From the NCBI GenBank assembly GCA_965220075.1, contig OZ244806.1, positions 620,001 through 684,000 on the forward strand: a DNA stretch of 64,000 bases. The letters run 5' to 3'. The translations under genes and the position numbers were made by a program. Shown one piece after another: positions 51,598-59,312 of the stretch; positions within the stretch are counted from its first letter, which is position 1; each line of letters starts with the position of its first letter. Source of the DNA: G965220075 sp965220075. GTDB taxonomy: Bacteria > Chloroflexota > UBA11872. The notes under the pieces are model-generated. The model had not been told where the DNA came from. It saw only the letters and a list, made by a program, of their open reading frames with translations, and ran no database searches.

Positions 51598-52662
51598 ATG
51601 GCGACTTGTGAGCCTACAGTGAAACTTACGCGGTATTCGCACGGCGCTGGTTGAGCGTGCAAGCTCAGCTCGGCTGAGCTCGCGCACGTGCTGCGCCTGA
51701 TGCCGCCGATGGTCTCCGATGCGCTGCTGGTGGGCGCGGGGACCATGGATGATGCTGCCGTCTATCGAATCAGCGATGATCTCGCGCTCGCCGTCACGCT
51801 GGATGTGTTCACGCCCATCGTGGACGACCCATTCACCTTTGGAGCGATCGCGGCCGCGAATGCGCTCAGCGACCTGTACGCGATGGGCGCAAAGCCGATC
51901 CTGGCGCTCAACTTTGCGGCCTTCCCGCGCAACGCGTTGCCGTTGGACGCCCTTGCTGAGATCCAGCGCGGCGGCGCCGAGGTGGTGCTCGAAGCGGGCG
52001 CCGTTGTCGCTGGCGGACACTCTATCGACGACCCGGAGCCCAAATATGGCCTGGTGGCGCTGGGCACCGTTCACCCAGATCACATCATTACGAATGCCGG
52101 CGCGCGTCCGAACGACCTGCTGGTGCTCACCAAGCCGATCGGCACCGGTGTCATCACTACCGCCATCAAGCACGATGCCGCGCCTGACGACGCGGTACTG
52201 GCCGCCGTCACCAGCATGCGCGCCCTCAACGGTGCGGCCGCCGAGGCGGCTGCCAGGCACGGCGTGCACGCGATGACCGACGTGACCGGATATGGTCTGT
52301 TGGGCCACCTGCGTGAGATGCTGGACGCCAGCAACGCGTCCGCGTACGTTTACGCTGATCAAGTGCCGTACCTTCCACATCTGACCAAGCTGATAGACGA
52401 GGATCACGTACCGGGTGGAACTGAGCGCAACCTCGCCGCCCTTGAAGGAGTGGTGGACTGGGGCGATAGTGTTGCGCCCTCCCAACGCATTGCCCTGGCC
52501 GACGCGCAAACCAGTGGCGGACTATTGATGGCGGTCGCGCCACAGCGCGAGTCGGCACTGCGGCGCGATCTGGAGGAGGCCGGGGCGCTCGCCGCGGCCA
52601 CTATAGGGCGCGTCTTGCCGCGCCGCGGCGTCCTCCTGCGGGTGAGCCGCGGTCGCGCTTAG
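51598..52662 (+). CDS. selD: Selenide, water dikinase SelD, itself a selenoprotein (in-frame TGA at codon 19)
   Basis: Makes selenophosphate from selenide and ATP for selenocysteine synthesis. The recognised SelD body (GAGTMDDAAVYRI, LSDLYAMGAKPILALN, GGHSIDDPEPKYG, DVTGYGLLGHLREM) continues upstream in one frame to ATG 51598 through a TGA at 51652-51654. The local sequence is YSHGAG-U-ACKLS, where U is the TGA. This is exactly the catalytic Cys/Sec position, and the essential Lys (Lys22) is three residues later. I therefore read 354 residues with selenocysteine at 19. A hairpin follows the TGA. selB in the same window supports decoding. A conventional call would start at 51688 or later and lose the active site. 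Confidence 0.9.
51655..51689 (+). promoter_or_regulatory. Candidate SECIS hairpin directly after the selD TGA
   Basis: AGCTCAGC (51662-51669) pairs perfectly with GCTGAGCT (51673-51680) around a three-base loop TCG. Below it, CGTGC (51656-51660) pairs with GCACG (51684-51688) with a small internal loop. The apical loop begins 15 bases after the TGA, close to the bacterial SECIS range. A G is not clearly in the first two loop positions, so the fit is good but imperfect. Confidence 0.55.
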
Positions 52663-52669
52663 TACCGGT

Positions 52670-53878
52670 ATGGACTCCGAATCCAAAGCTCGCATCCTGC
52701 TCTACACCGGAAAGGGCGGCGTCGGCAAGACCAGCGTCGCGGCCGCCACGGCCTTGCGCTGCGCCGAGCGCGGCTATCGCACCGTGGTGATGAGCACCGA
52801 CATCGCGCACAGCTTGGCTGATTCGCTGGGCATGCCGGTCGGACCCGAGCCCGAGCAAGTGGCGGAGCGTCTGTGGGCCCAGGAGTGCGACATCTACCAC
52901 AACCTCGAGCGGTACTGGGGGACCGTGCAGAAATGGATGCAGGCGCTGCTCGCCTGGCGCGGTGTCAACGACGTGATGGCCGAGGAGATCGCGGTGCTTC
53001 CCGGCATGGACGAGTTGGCCAACCTCCTATGGGTGAACCGCCACGTCGAGTCCGGCGACTTCGACGTGATCGTGGTCGACTGCGCGCCCACCGGCGAGAC
53101 GCTGCGCCTGCTGTCCTTTCCCGAGGTCGGCCGCTGGTGGATGGAGAAGATGGTGCCGATCGAGCGTCAGCTGACCCGCATCATTCGCCCCATCGCGCGG
53201 CGCGTCACGGACATGCCGCTGCCGGAGGACGAGGTCTTTGCGGCAATGTCGGACTTGGCCACCGAGCTGGAGCAGCTCAACACGCTGCTGACCAACCCGG
53301 CGCGCTCAAGTTCTCGTCTGGTCGTGAATCCGGAAAAGATGGCCGTGCGCGAGGCCCAGCGCAGCTTTACTTACCTGACGCTTTACGGCCACGTCACCGA
53401 CGCCGTGGTGGTCAACCGGGTCGTGCCGGAGAGCGCGTCGGGCGAGTTCGCCGCACAGATTCGCGCCATGCAAAGTCCCTATGTAACGCAGATTCACGAG
53501 GTATTCGACCCGATCCCAGTGCTGACGGTTCCTCAGTTCGCTGATGAGGTCGTGGGGCTGGAGTCCCTGCGTTGTGTCGGTGAGCACTTGCACGGCGACG
53601 CGGACCCCGCCGCTGTGCTCGTGAGCGAAAAGCCGTATCGCATCAAGCAGGACGAGTGCGGTTTCGAGTTCGAGATTCCGGCGCCCTTCGTTACCAAGGC
53701 GGAAGCCAGCCTCGTCCGGCGGGGCGACGAGCTGGTCGTCCGCATGGGCAGCGCGCGCCGCAACATCGTGCTGCCGCGCGCGCTCGCGCGCATGCGGCAC
53801 GAGGCAGCCACCCTCGACGACGGTCGGCTCCGCATCAGGTTCACCCCTCCCGCCAACGAAGAGTTCGATTCGGCGTAA
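52670..53878 (+). CDS. ArsA/Get3-family ATPase with C-terminal alpha-crystallin-like domain
   Basis: A 402-residue deviant Walker-A ATPase: GKGGVGKT at 14-21, then STDIAHSLADSLG, and the switch VVDCAPTGETLRLLSFPE. The last 80 residues (FEIPAPFVTKAEASLVRRGDELVVRMGSARRNIVLP) have the beta-sandwich character of the ArsA HSP20-like domain. The family includes arsenite-pump ATPases and tail-anchored protein targeting factors; no arsB or arsR gene is nearby, so arsenite transport is not supported. It starts seven bases after selD, so the two are probably cotranscribed. Confidence 0.88.
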   Translation: MDSESKARILLYTGKGGVGKTSVAAATALRCAERGYRTVVMSTDIAHSLADSLGMPVGPEPEQVAERLWAQECDIYHNLERYWGTVQKWMQALLAWRGVNDVMAEEIAVLPGMDELANLLWVNRHVESGDFDVIVVDCAPTGETLRLLSFPEVGRWWMEKMVPIERQLTRIIRPIARRVTDMPLPEDEVFAAMSDLATELEQLNTLLTNPARSSSRLVVNPEKMAVREAQRSFTYLTLYGHVTDAVVVNRVVPESASGEFAAQIRAMQSPYVTQIHEVFDPIPVLTVPQFADEVVGLESLRCVGEHLHGDADPAAVLVSEKPYRIKQDECGFEFEIPAPFVTKAEASLVRRGDELVVRMGSARRNIVLPRALARMRHEAATLDDGRLRIRFTPPANEEFDSA

Positions 53879-53992
53879 GGCCAGTGATCGGGTGCAAGAG
53901 CTGTTCACGTCGGGGTTCTGATCCGGCTCGCCAGCGCCGCGGCCGCAGGTCGCCTTGACCGACGCCGAGCTCCAGGTGGGCGGCTAGACCCC

Positions 53993-55060
53993 GTGTCACA
54001 GTCAAGCCCCGTCGATCACGTCGACCCTCGTCTTCGGCGGCGCTTGCTATACGCCCTGGCGGCATTGCTCTTCCTCACAGTCGTGGGATTCGTGGGGTAC
54101 ATGCTCATTGAGCAGATGGCGCCGATCGACGCGCTCTACATGACCGTCATCACCGTCAGCACGGTGGGATTCGGCGAGGTTCAGCGGCTCACGGTTGAGG
54201 GACGCGTCTTTACCGTAATCCTCATCGTGTCGGGAGTGGGAACGTTGGGCTACGCTGCCGCCAGGCTGGTCGAGTATGTTGTGAGCGGCCAGCTGCGGGC
54301 ACAGTTCGCGCAACGCTGGAGGGAACTCGAGCTGGAGCGCCTGAGTGGGCACTACATCGTGTGCGGCTACGGTAGGGTCGGATCGTCGATTGCTTCCAGC
54401 CTGACCCATGCGGCCAAATCCGTGGTCGTCATCGACTCCGCCGCGGCCAGGTGCGAGCGTGCCAGGGCCGACGGGTTCGCGTGTGTGGAAGGAAACGCGG
54501 CGGCTAGCGAGACCCTCAACCGTGTCGGCCTGCTGCGAGCGGCGGGCGTACTCGTCGCTACGGGCTATGACGCGGAGAACGTCTACACGGTCCTGGCCGT
54601 CAGGGTGCTTGTCCCGACGGTGACGTTAGTGGCCAGGGCGAATTCGCCCGAGGCGGTGGAACGGCTCCAGGCCGCCGGCGCGAACCGGGTGTTCTCACCC
54701 TCGGCGGAGGGTGCGCAAAGCATGGCAACGTACGTTTTGTCGCCGCAGACCGCCGACGTCGTGGACGAGTTGCTGGATCCAAGATCACTTAGATTGGGCA
54801 TCCAGGAAGTCGCGCTGCCGGCCACAAGTCCGTTGCTCGGAAAGACCCCGCACGACCTCGATCTTGCCGAGGAGTATGAGGTCGTCCTGATAACGATCTC
54901 GCGGGATGGCGAGTTGCTCACAATCCCAGCGCCCAGCGTGGCGCTCCAGGCTGGTGACGTCCTGGTCTTCGTCGGACGTCCGGCGTCAGTGCAGCGTTTC
55001 ATCGACGCGTGCGCGCGCGAGGGGACGGCAGCCCTCTCCGCGCCGGGAGCACGGACATGA
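53993..55060 (+). CDS. Potassium channel with cytoplasmic RCK (TrkA-N/TrkA-C) domains
   Basis: A 355-residue ion channel from GTG 53993. Two transmembrane helices (about 17-40 and 72-95) flank a pore helix and the selectivity filter TVGFGE at 57-62. The RCK domain follows: HYIVCGYGRVGSSIASSL is the NAD-binding motif, then a TrkA-C domain (IQEVALPATSPLLGKT ... GDVLVFVGRP). The filter reads GFG, the less common but known alternative to GYG. It probably conducts K+ under nucleotide or ion gating. It precedes UDP-glucose dehydrogenase by 58 bases. Confidence 0.93.
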   Translation: MSQSSPVDHVDPRLRRRLLYALAALLFLTVVGFVGYMLIEQMAPIDALYMTVITVSTVGFGEVQRLTVEGRVFTVILIVSGVGTLGYAAARLVEYVVSGQLRAQFAQRWRELELERLSGHYIVCGYGRVGSSIASSLTHAAKSVVVIDSAAARCERARADGFACVEGNAAASETLNRVGLLRAAGVLVATGYDAENVYTVLAVRVLVPTVTLVARANSPEAVERLQAAGANRVFSPSAEGAQSMATYVLSPQTADVVDELLDPRSLRLGIQEVALPATSPLLGKTPHDLDLAEEYEVVLITISRDGELLTIPAPSVALQAGDVLVFVGRPASVQRFIDACAREGTAALSAPGART

Positions 55061-55118
55061 GGAGCACGGCCCGCCCGCCCTGCGCGCGCGCGGCGAACTC
55101 CGTGCGGGGGGCCGGGCT

Positions 55119-56465
55119 CTGAGCGCAATCTGCGTCGTCGGTACCGGATACGTGGGCCTCACAGTCGGAGCGTGTCTGGCCGATCTGGGGCATCGGGTCA
55201 GCTGTCTCGACATTGACGAGACCAAGATCAGGGCGCTGCGGCAGGGCGTTATCCCTATCTTCGAGCCGGGCCTGGAGACGTTGGTTGCCCGTAACGTGGC
55301 GGCCGGCAGACTTTCGTTCTCCACCGACTACGCGCAGGCCATTCCTAATCGCGATTTTGTCTTCATCGCGGTGGACACGCCCACCGGCGCGGCCGGCGAG
55401 GCGGATCTAGCCGCGGTGGATGCGGCGGCCTCGCAAGCAACGCCCTATCTTTCGGCCGAAACTATCATTGTCACCAAGAGCACCGTGCCGATTGGTACGG
55501 GCGACCTGGTGGCGCGGATCACCAACGAGCGCCGATCCGACGGCCTGCATTTCCCGGTGGTTTCCAATCCGGAGTTTCAGCGCGAAGGCAGCGCAATGCA
55601 GGACTTCATGAAGCCGGATCGGGTGGTAATTGGCTCACCCGACCGCGCTGCGGCCGAGCACGTGGCCGAGATTTACCGCTCCTTCGATTGCCCCATCATC
55701 ATCACCGATTTGCGCACCGCGGAGATGATCAAGTACGCCTCCAACGCCTATCTCGCGACCCGTATCTCGTTCATCAACGAGATAAGCGCCATCTGCGAAG
55801 CGCTCGGCGCCGACGTGCAGGTCGTCGCGCGTGGGATGGGGTTGGATGAGCGGGTCGGCCCCAACTATCTCGACGCGGGCATCGGATGGGGCGGCAGCTG
55901 CTTTCCCAAAGACGTGCGCGCGCTCGAGCACATGGGCTCGGTGCACGGCGCCCATCCGCAGCTTCTGCGTGCGGTGATGGAAATCAACCGCGACGCCCGC
56001 CGGGCGGCCGTTCGTAAGCTGCGGCGCGCGCTGGGCGGCCTGCGAAGCCGCACGATCGCAGTCTTGGGACTGTCGTTTAAGCCCAACACCGATGACGTAC
56101 GCGACGCCCCGGCCATCGAGATCATCCACCTGCTGGTGGGCGAAGGAGCCGCCGTGCGTGCCTACGATCCCGTGGCGAGCGAGAAGGCACGCGCTGAGCT
56201 GGGCGACAGGGTCGTTTACGCCGCCTCCGCCCTTGACGCGGCCGAGGGCGCCCACGCAGTGGTCATCACCACCGAGTGGAACGAGTTTCGCGAGCTGGAC
56301 TGGCGCGCCGTGCTCAACGCGATGCACGGCGACGTGCTGGTCGATGGACGCAATATGCACGACCCGGCGCGCATGCAGAGTCTGGGATTCGAGTATGTCG
56401 GCATGGGCCGCGCCGGCGTGGGGGAGGGCGCCGGCGACTCCCCGCCCGTGACGGCGCAGCGTTGA
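55119..56465 (+). CDS. ugd: UDP-glucose 6-dehydrogenase (start codon uncertain)
   Basis: Oxidises UDP-glucose to UDP-glucuronate (NAD-dependent), supplying envelope polysaccharides. The fold starts SAICVVGTGYVGLTVG. Catalytic Cys261 is in GWGGSCFPKD, with TPTGAAGEADL and STVPIGTGDLV also conserved. No ATG, GTG or TTG occurs in frame near the natural N-terminus; the codon before SAIC is CTG (55119), used here, giving 448 residues. A GTG at 55102 would be in frame if the following run of six G were seven. A longer in-frame reading from 54906 overlaps the channel gene and is unlikely. A nucleotide sugar role fits with the membrane glycosyltransferases elsewhere. Confidence 0.9.
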   Translation: MSAICVVGTGYVGLTVGACLADLGHRVSCLDIDETKIRALRQGVIPIFEPGLETLVARNVAAGRLSFSTDYAQAIPNRDFVFIAVDTPTGAAGEADLAAVDAAASQATPYLSAETIIVTKSTVPIGTGDLVARITNERRSDGLHFPVVSNPEFQREGSAMQDFMKPDRVVIGSPDRAAAEHVAEIYRSFDCPIIITDLRTAEMIKYASNAYLATRISFINEISAICEALGADVQVVARGMGLDERVGPNYLDAGIGWGGSCFPKDVRALEHMGSVHGAHPQLLRAVMEINRDARRAAVRKLRRALGGLRSRTIAVLGLSFKPNTDDVRDAPAIEIIHLLVGEGAAVRAYDPVASEKARAELGDRVVYAASALDAAEGAHAVVITTEWNEFRELDWRAVLNAMHGDVLVDGRNMHDPARMQSLGFEYVGMGRAGVGEGAGDSPPVTAQR

Positions 56466-56710
56466 TCTAGTGCGATCGCGAATCGGCCTCCGAAGAGCGC
56501 CGCCAGGTTCGACTCCGGCGGAATAGCGGCGCGGTCCTTAACGCAGAATTGAGTCCTTCAGCGCCATCGGGAGTCAGCCGCGCGTTACGCTGTCTCACGA
56601 AGGCCCCCTTCAATTCGACTCTTGCTCGAATCCGGTTCACAGGCAGCGGTCTTCAGCTTGCTGACAACGTGAAACGACACTACAGCTAGGCGGCGCGGGC
56701 GCACTTCACT

Positions 56711-57124
56711 ATGGACGAAGCCGATCGGCCAGCCACGCGCGGGAGCGAGCTCTTCGTGGGCTTGCTAGTGGTGGCCTTCGTCGTTTTTCTTCTGTGGTTC
56801 TTTCTTCTGAAGCCGCGCGAACCGACTTCCGCGGTCCCGGATGCAACGCCGATTCCAAGCGCCCTGACCCCCGTGATCATCGATGAGCCCAACTCTGCCT
56901 TCCAGACGGTGATTGCCACTCCGACCCCCCAGCCAACCCCCACGCCCACTCTCGAGCCGCGCGCAACGCCTACGCCCACGGTCTTCGTCTATATCGTGCA
57001 AGCTGGCGACACGCTGTCTTCCATCGCGGCGCGGTTCGGCGCGAGCGTCGACGACCTGGTTAGAGCCAATCGAATCGTCAATCCCGATCAGCTGCAGATC
57101 GGCCAGGAGCTGACCATCCCCTGA
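56711..57124 (+). CDS. LysM-domain protein with N-terminal membrane anchor
   Basis: A 137-residue protein from ATG 56711. A single transmembrane segment (about 17-36, LFVGLLVVAFVVFLLWFFLL) precedes a Thr/Pro-rich linker (TPTPQPTPTPTLEP). A C-terminal LysM domain (about 93-137) begins YIVQAGDTLSSIAARFG and ends QLQIGQELTIP. LysM binds peptidoglycan or related glycans, so the protein probably tethers the membrane to the wall or an outer layer. No catalytic domain is attached. It stands alone after a 245-base gap that contains no gene I can support. Confidence 0.88.
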   Translation: MDEADRPATRGSELFVGLLVVAFVVFLLWFFLLKPREPTSAVPDATPIPSALTPVIIDEPNSAFQTVIATPTPQPTPTPTLEPRATPTPTVFVYIVQAGDTLSSIAARFGASVDDLVRANRIVNPDQLQIGQELTIP

Positions 57125-57359
57125 AGACGCCCGTGCGGCGCCGTCTGGTTGGTCCTGCCCCGCTGCTCCGGATGGCGCGTCACTCCCTGCCGCGCGGAAC
57201 CCCGCTCGCAGTGATGTAGCAACAACCTGCGGCGCCAAATCTAATCATCAGGTTGAAATGGATCCTCTCTAGTCCAATTTTGTTCCCAAATCCTGTAGAC
57301 ATGCGTGAAGGTCAGTGATACATTCGCGCCCCCAACCGCCCAGCGGAGGGCTGCCTGCC

Positions 57360-57839
57360 GTGGCGCGTCGCAAGCTACACAAACGCGCGTTCGGCGAGAT
57401 CGACCGGGGGACCCTGGGCATCTTCCTGTTCAACGCGCGCAAAAGAGAGCGGCTCACTCAGGCGCAGCTTGCCGAAGTGATAGGGCGTGATCGGCCCTGG
57501 CTCAGCGATGTCGAGACGGGCAAGGTGACCCATGTGCCGGACGAAGACGTGCACGCCCTGGCCACGGCCTTGAGCATCGCCGTTGATGACTTGACGCGCG
57601 CGCGTGACCGCGTGGCGATCCGCGCGCGTGCGGCCGCGCCGCCCCAAGGCAGTCGCCAGCGGCGCTGCCCCGCCTGCGACCGCTCGAATCCAGTCGACGC
57701 GAACTATTGCGCCAACTGCGGCGCGCGGTTGCCCAGCGAGATTGTTTGCGCCGGGTGTCAAAGCGGCAATCCGCCGGACGCGAACTACTGCGCCCATTGC
57801 GGTCGGCCCATGCCAGGCATAGCCGCCTCGCTGGCCTAG
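57360..57839 (+). CDS. XRE-type helix-turn-helix protein with two zinc ribbons
   Basis: A 159-residue protein from GTG 57360, with GGAGG about 11 bases upstream; a GTG at 57315 is an alternative. An HTH domain (about 25-75) includes RERLTQAQLAEVIGRDRPWLSDVETGKV. Two tandem zinc ribbons follow: CPACDRSNPVDANYCANCG and CAGCQSGNPPDANYCAHCG, near-duplicate units sharing NP-x-DANYCA-x-CG. It is probably a DNA-binding regulator whose ribbons bind zinc for folding or protein contacts. The targets are unknown. The upstream 235 bases are locally AT-richer and contain TTGAAA at 57253-57258, a possible -35. Confidence 0.78.
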   Translation: MARRKLHKRAFGEIDRGTLGIFLFNARKRERLTQAQLAEVIGRDRPWLSDVETGKVTHVPDEDVHALATALSIAVDDLTRARDRVAIRARAAAPPQGSRQRRCPACDRSNPVDANYCANCGARLPSEIVCAGCQSGNPPDANYCAHCGRPMPGIAASLA

Positions 57840-57950
57840 CCCGTCCTCCCCCCAAAGCGGATGCGGCGTGTCACGATCTGTTCGATCACCGGCAAACGGC
57901 CGCCGCCCGTCACGCTGCGCCGTCAAGGCCCCTCTGCGGTGCGCTCCCGC

Positions 57951-58235
57951 TTACAGCCCCAGCAACGCGTGCAGTTCCGGGTCGTTCTCGTCCAGGAATA
58001 CGTGCGGTCGACCGTCCCTATGTACAACGATGACCGGGACTTCCATCTGTCCCGAGACCTCGATGACCTGCGCGCGCTCAGGCTGAGAGTCCGGCACGCG
58101 GATCTCCTCAAAGGCAAGGCCGCGCCGCTCGAGCCAGGCGCGCGCGTCTTGGCACCAGCCGCACCACGGGACGCTGTACAGCGTCACTTGCTCGAGCGCG
58201 ACGTCCTCAGTCGCCGGTTGCTCGTTGTTGGACAA
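57951..58235 (-). CDS. Glutaredoxin-family protein
   Basis: A 94-residue thioredoxin-fold protein. The redox motif is CGWC (Cys25, Cys28) after VTLYSVPW, then LERRGLAFEEIRV, the cis-Pro region MEVPVIVV and a final DENDPELHALLGL. CGWC differs from the usual CPYC of glutaredoxins and is closer to NrdH/Grx-like mycoredoxin variants. It would reduce disulfides or mixed disulfides in the cytoplasm. It is convergent with the XRE/zinc-ribbon gene. Confidence 0.85.
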   Translation of the reverse strand: MSNNEQPATEDVALEQVTLYSVPWCGWCQDARAWLERRGLAFEEIRVPDSQPERAQVIEVSGQMEVPVIVVHRDGRPHVFLDENDPELHALLGL

Positions 58236-58348
58236 TCGTCAGGCCGATTTCGTGTGTCTGATCCGCACCGGACCATCCATCCTAAAGCTACTGGCGGCGC
58301 GGCGGTCTGTGAGTTAGCTGCGCGTGCTTCTTCGGCACAGGTGTGTAA

Positions 58349-58354
58349 TATACT
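58349..58354 (+). promoter_or_regulatory. Candidate -10 element before a small unknown gene
   Basis: TATACT matches five of six bases of the -10 consensus and lies 37 bases before GTG 58391. No -35 is seen at normal spacing. Confidence 0.3.
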
Positions 58355-58390
58355 GGCCCGGCGCCGCAGCCCGAGAGTGGGGATGTTTGC

Positions 58391-58615
58391 GTGATTGAAG
58401 CTTCGGGTGATGACGGCCAGGTTCGTGCCGGCCCCATCCGTATTACCGTAGAGATCGATCGACCACAGCTTGGTCTCGGAGGAGCGCGTGATCACATGCG
58501 CTCCGCCGTGCGCCAGGCTCTGCTCAGCCTGCGCGAAGTGCTCGACGCCGGTATAGACACGCTCGGCGATCGGGAAGAGACCGCTAGCAGTCCCGAAAAG
58601 ATCACGATCGAGTAG
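58391..58615 (+). CDS. Small acidic protein, unknown function (74 aa)
   Basis: A 74-residue protein beginning at GTG 58391, with GGGGA about nine bases upstream. The first half is strand-like (GPIRITVEIDRPQLGLGG) and the second half an amphipathic helix (HMRSAVRQALLSLREVLDAGIDTL) with a charged tail. The pattern suggests a compact folded protein and not an antisense shadow. I do not recognise it. It lies between divergent glutaredoxin and downstream thioredoxin genes. Confidence 0.55.
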   Translation: MIEASGDDGQVRAGPIRITVEIDRPQLGLGGARDHMRSAVRQALLSLREVLDAGIDTLGDREETASSPEKITIE

Positions 58616-58842
58616 GTCGGCCTCTTCGCTCAGTCCGGTCGACGTCTCGCGTTTGATTCATGCGCGACTTGTGCTGCTCGCCGTTAACCGCGAGCGGTGC
58701 TCCATCGGAAGCAGGTTTCTGCGTTGCGCCGCCGCGCCTTTGTGAGCATTCCGACGGACTTCCTGGTTCAGGCTGGGTAGGGTGCTTTTGACGCCCATTC
58801 GGCGTTAGATCCGGAATTGATCCTTAGAGGGGAAACGCGGCA

Positions 58843-59178
58843 ATGGCTGGAGACACGGTTACGATCTCCGACGCCGACTTCCAGAGTGAGGTGCTGGAGT
58901 CGGACATACCTACGGCGGTTGACTTCTGGGCGGAGTGGTGCGGGCCTTGCAAAATGCTCGCGCCGCTGTTCGAGAAGCTGGCGACGGAGTACAAAGGACG
59001 CTTGAAGTTCGCGAAGCTCAACGTGGATGAGAATCCCGCGGCGCCCATGACCTACGGCGTCCGCGGCATTCCCACGCTGATCGTCTTCCGGGACGGCGAG
59101 GAAATCGATCGCATAGTCGGATTCCTCCCGGAGGAGCAGCTGCGGCGCTCGCTGGAGCATCAGCTGGCGCCGGTCTAG
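58843..59178 (+). CDS. trxA: Thioredoxin
   Basis: A 111-residue general protein-disulfide reductase: WCGPCK with Cys33 and Cys36, PTAVDFWAEWCGPC, FAKLNVDENPAAPMTYGVRGIPTLIVFRDGEEID and a final LEEQL-type helix. AGAGGGGA lies 11-15 bases before ATG 58843. It is monocistronic: preceded by a 227-base gap without a gene and followed by a strong terminator. It needs thioredoxin reductase, which is not in view. Confidence 0.96.
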   Translation: MAGDTVTISDADFQSEVLESDIPTAVDFWAEWCGPCKMLAPLFEKLATEYKGRLKFAKLNVDENPAAPMTYGVRGIPTLIVFRDGEEIDRIVGFLPEEQLRRSLEHQLAPV

Positions 59179-59195
59179 AACGCTTCGCGGCCTTC

Positions 59196-59242
59196 ATCCG
59201 GGTGCAAAGTCTCCGCCCGGCTTTGCACCCGGATTCTTATTT
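59196..59242 (+). terminator. Rho-independent terminator after trxA
   Basis: A perfect 14-bp stem, ATCCGGGTGCAAAG (59196-59209) with CTTTGCACCCGGAT (59221-59234), with an 11-base loop, followed by TCTTATTT. It starts 18 bases after the thioredoxin stop. Confidence 0.85.
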
Positions 59243-59312
59243 AAGCCCCTTCGCGCGAGATTGCCGCGCCGTACCGGCCTGTTGCGCGGCCGCCAGCCGC
59301 GCCTCGCTGCTT

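Noticed and set aside
54161..54178. GFG instead of GYG in the K+ channel filter
   Set aside because: GFG is a known natural variant of potassium-selective filters.
56496..56521. GGTTCGACTCC with flanking CCGCC/GGCGG, resembling the T-arm of tRNA-Sec
   Set aside because: No anticodon arm with TCA, D-arm or acceptor stem could be found on either side; the T-stem itself has mismatches.
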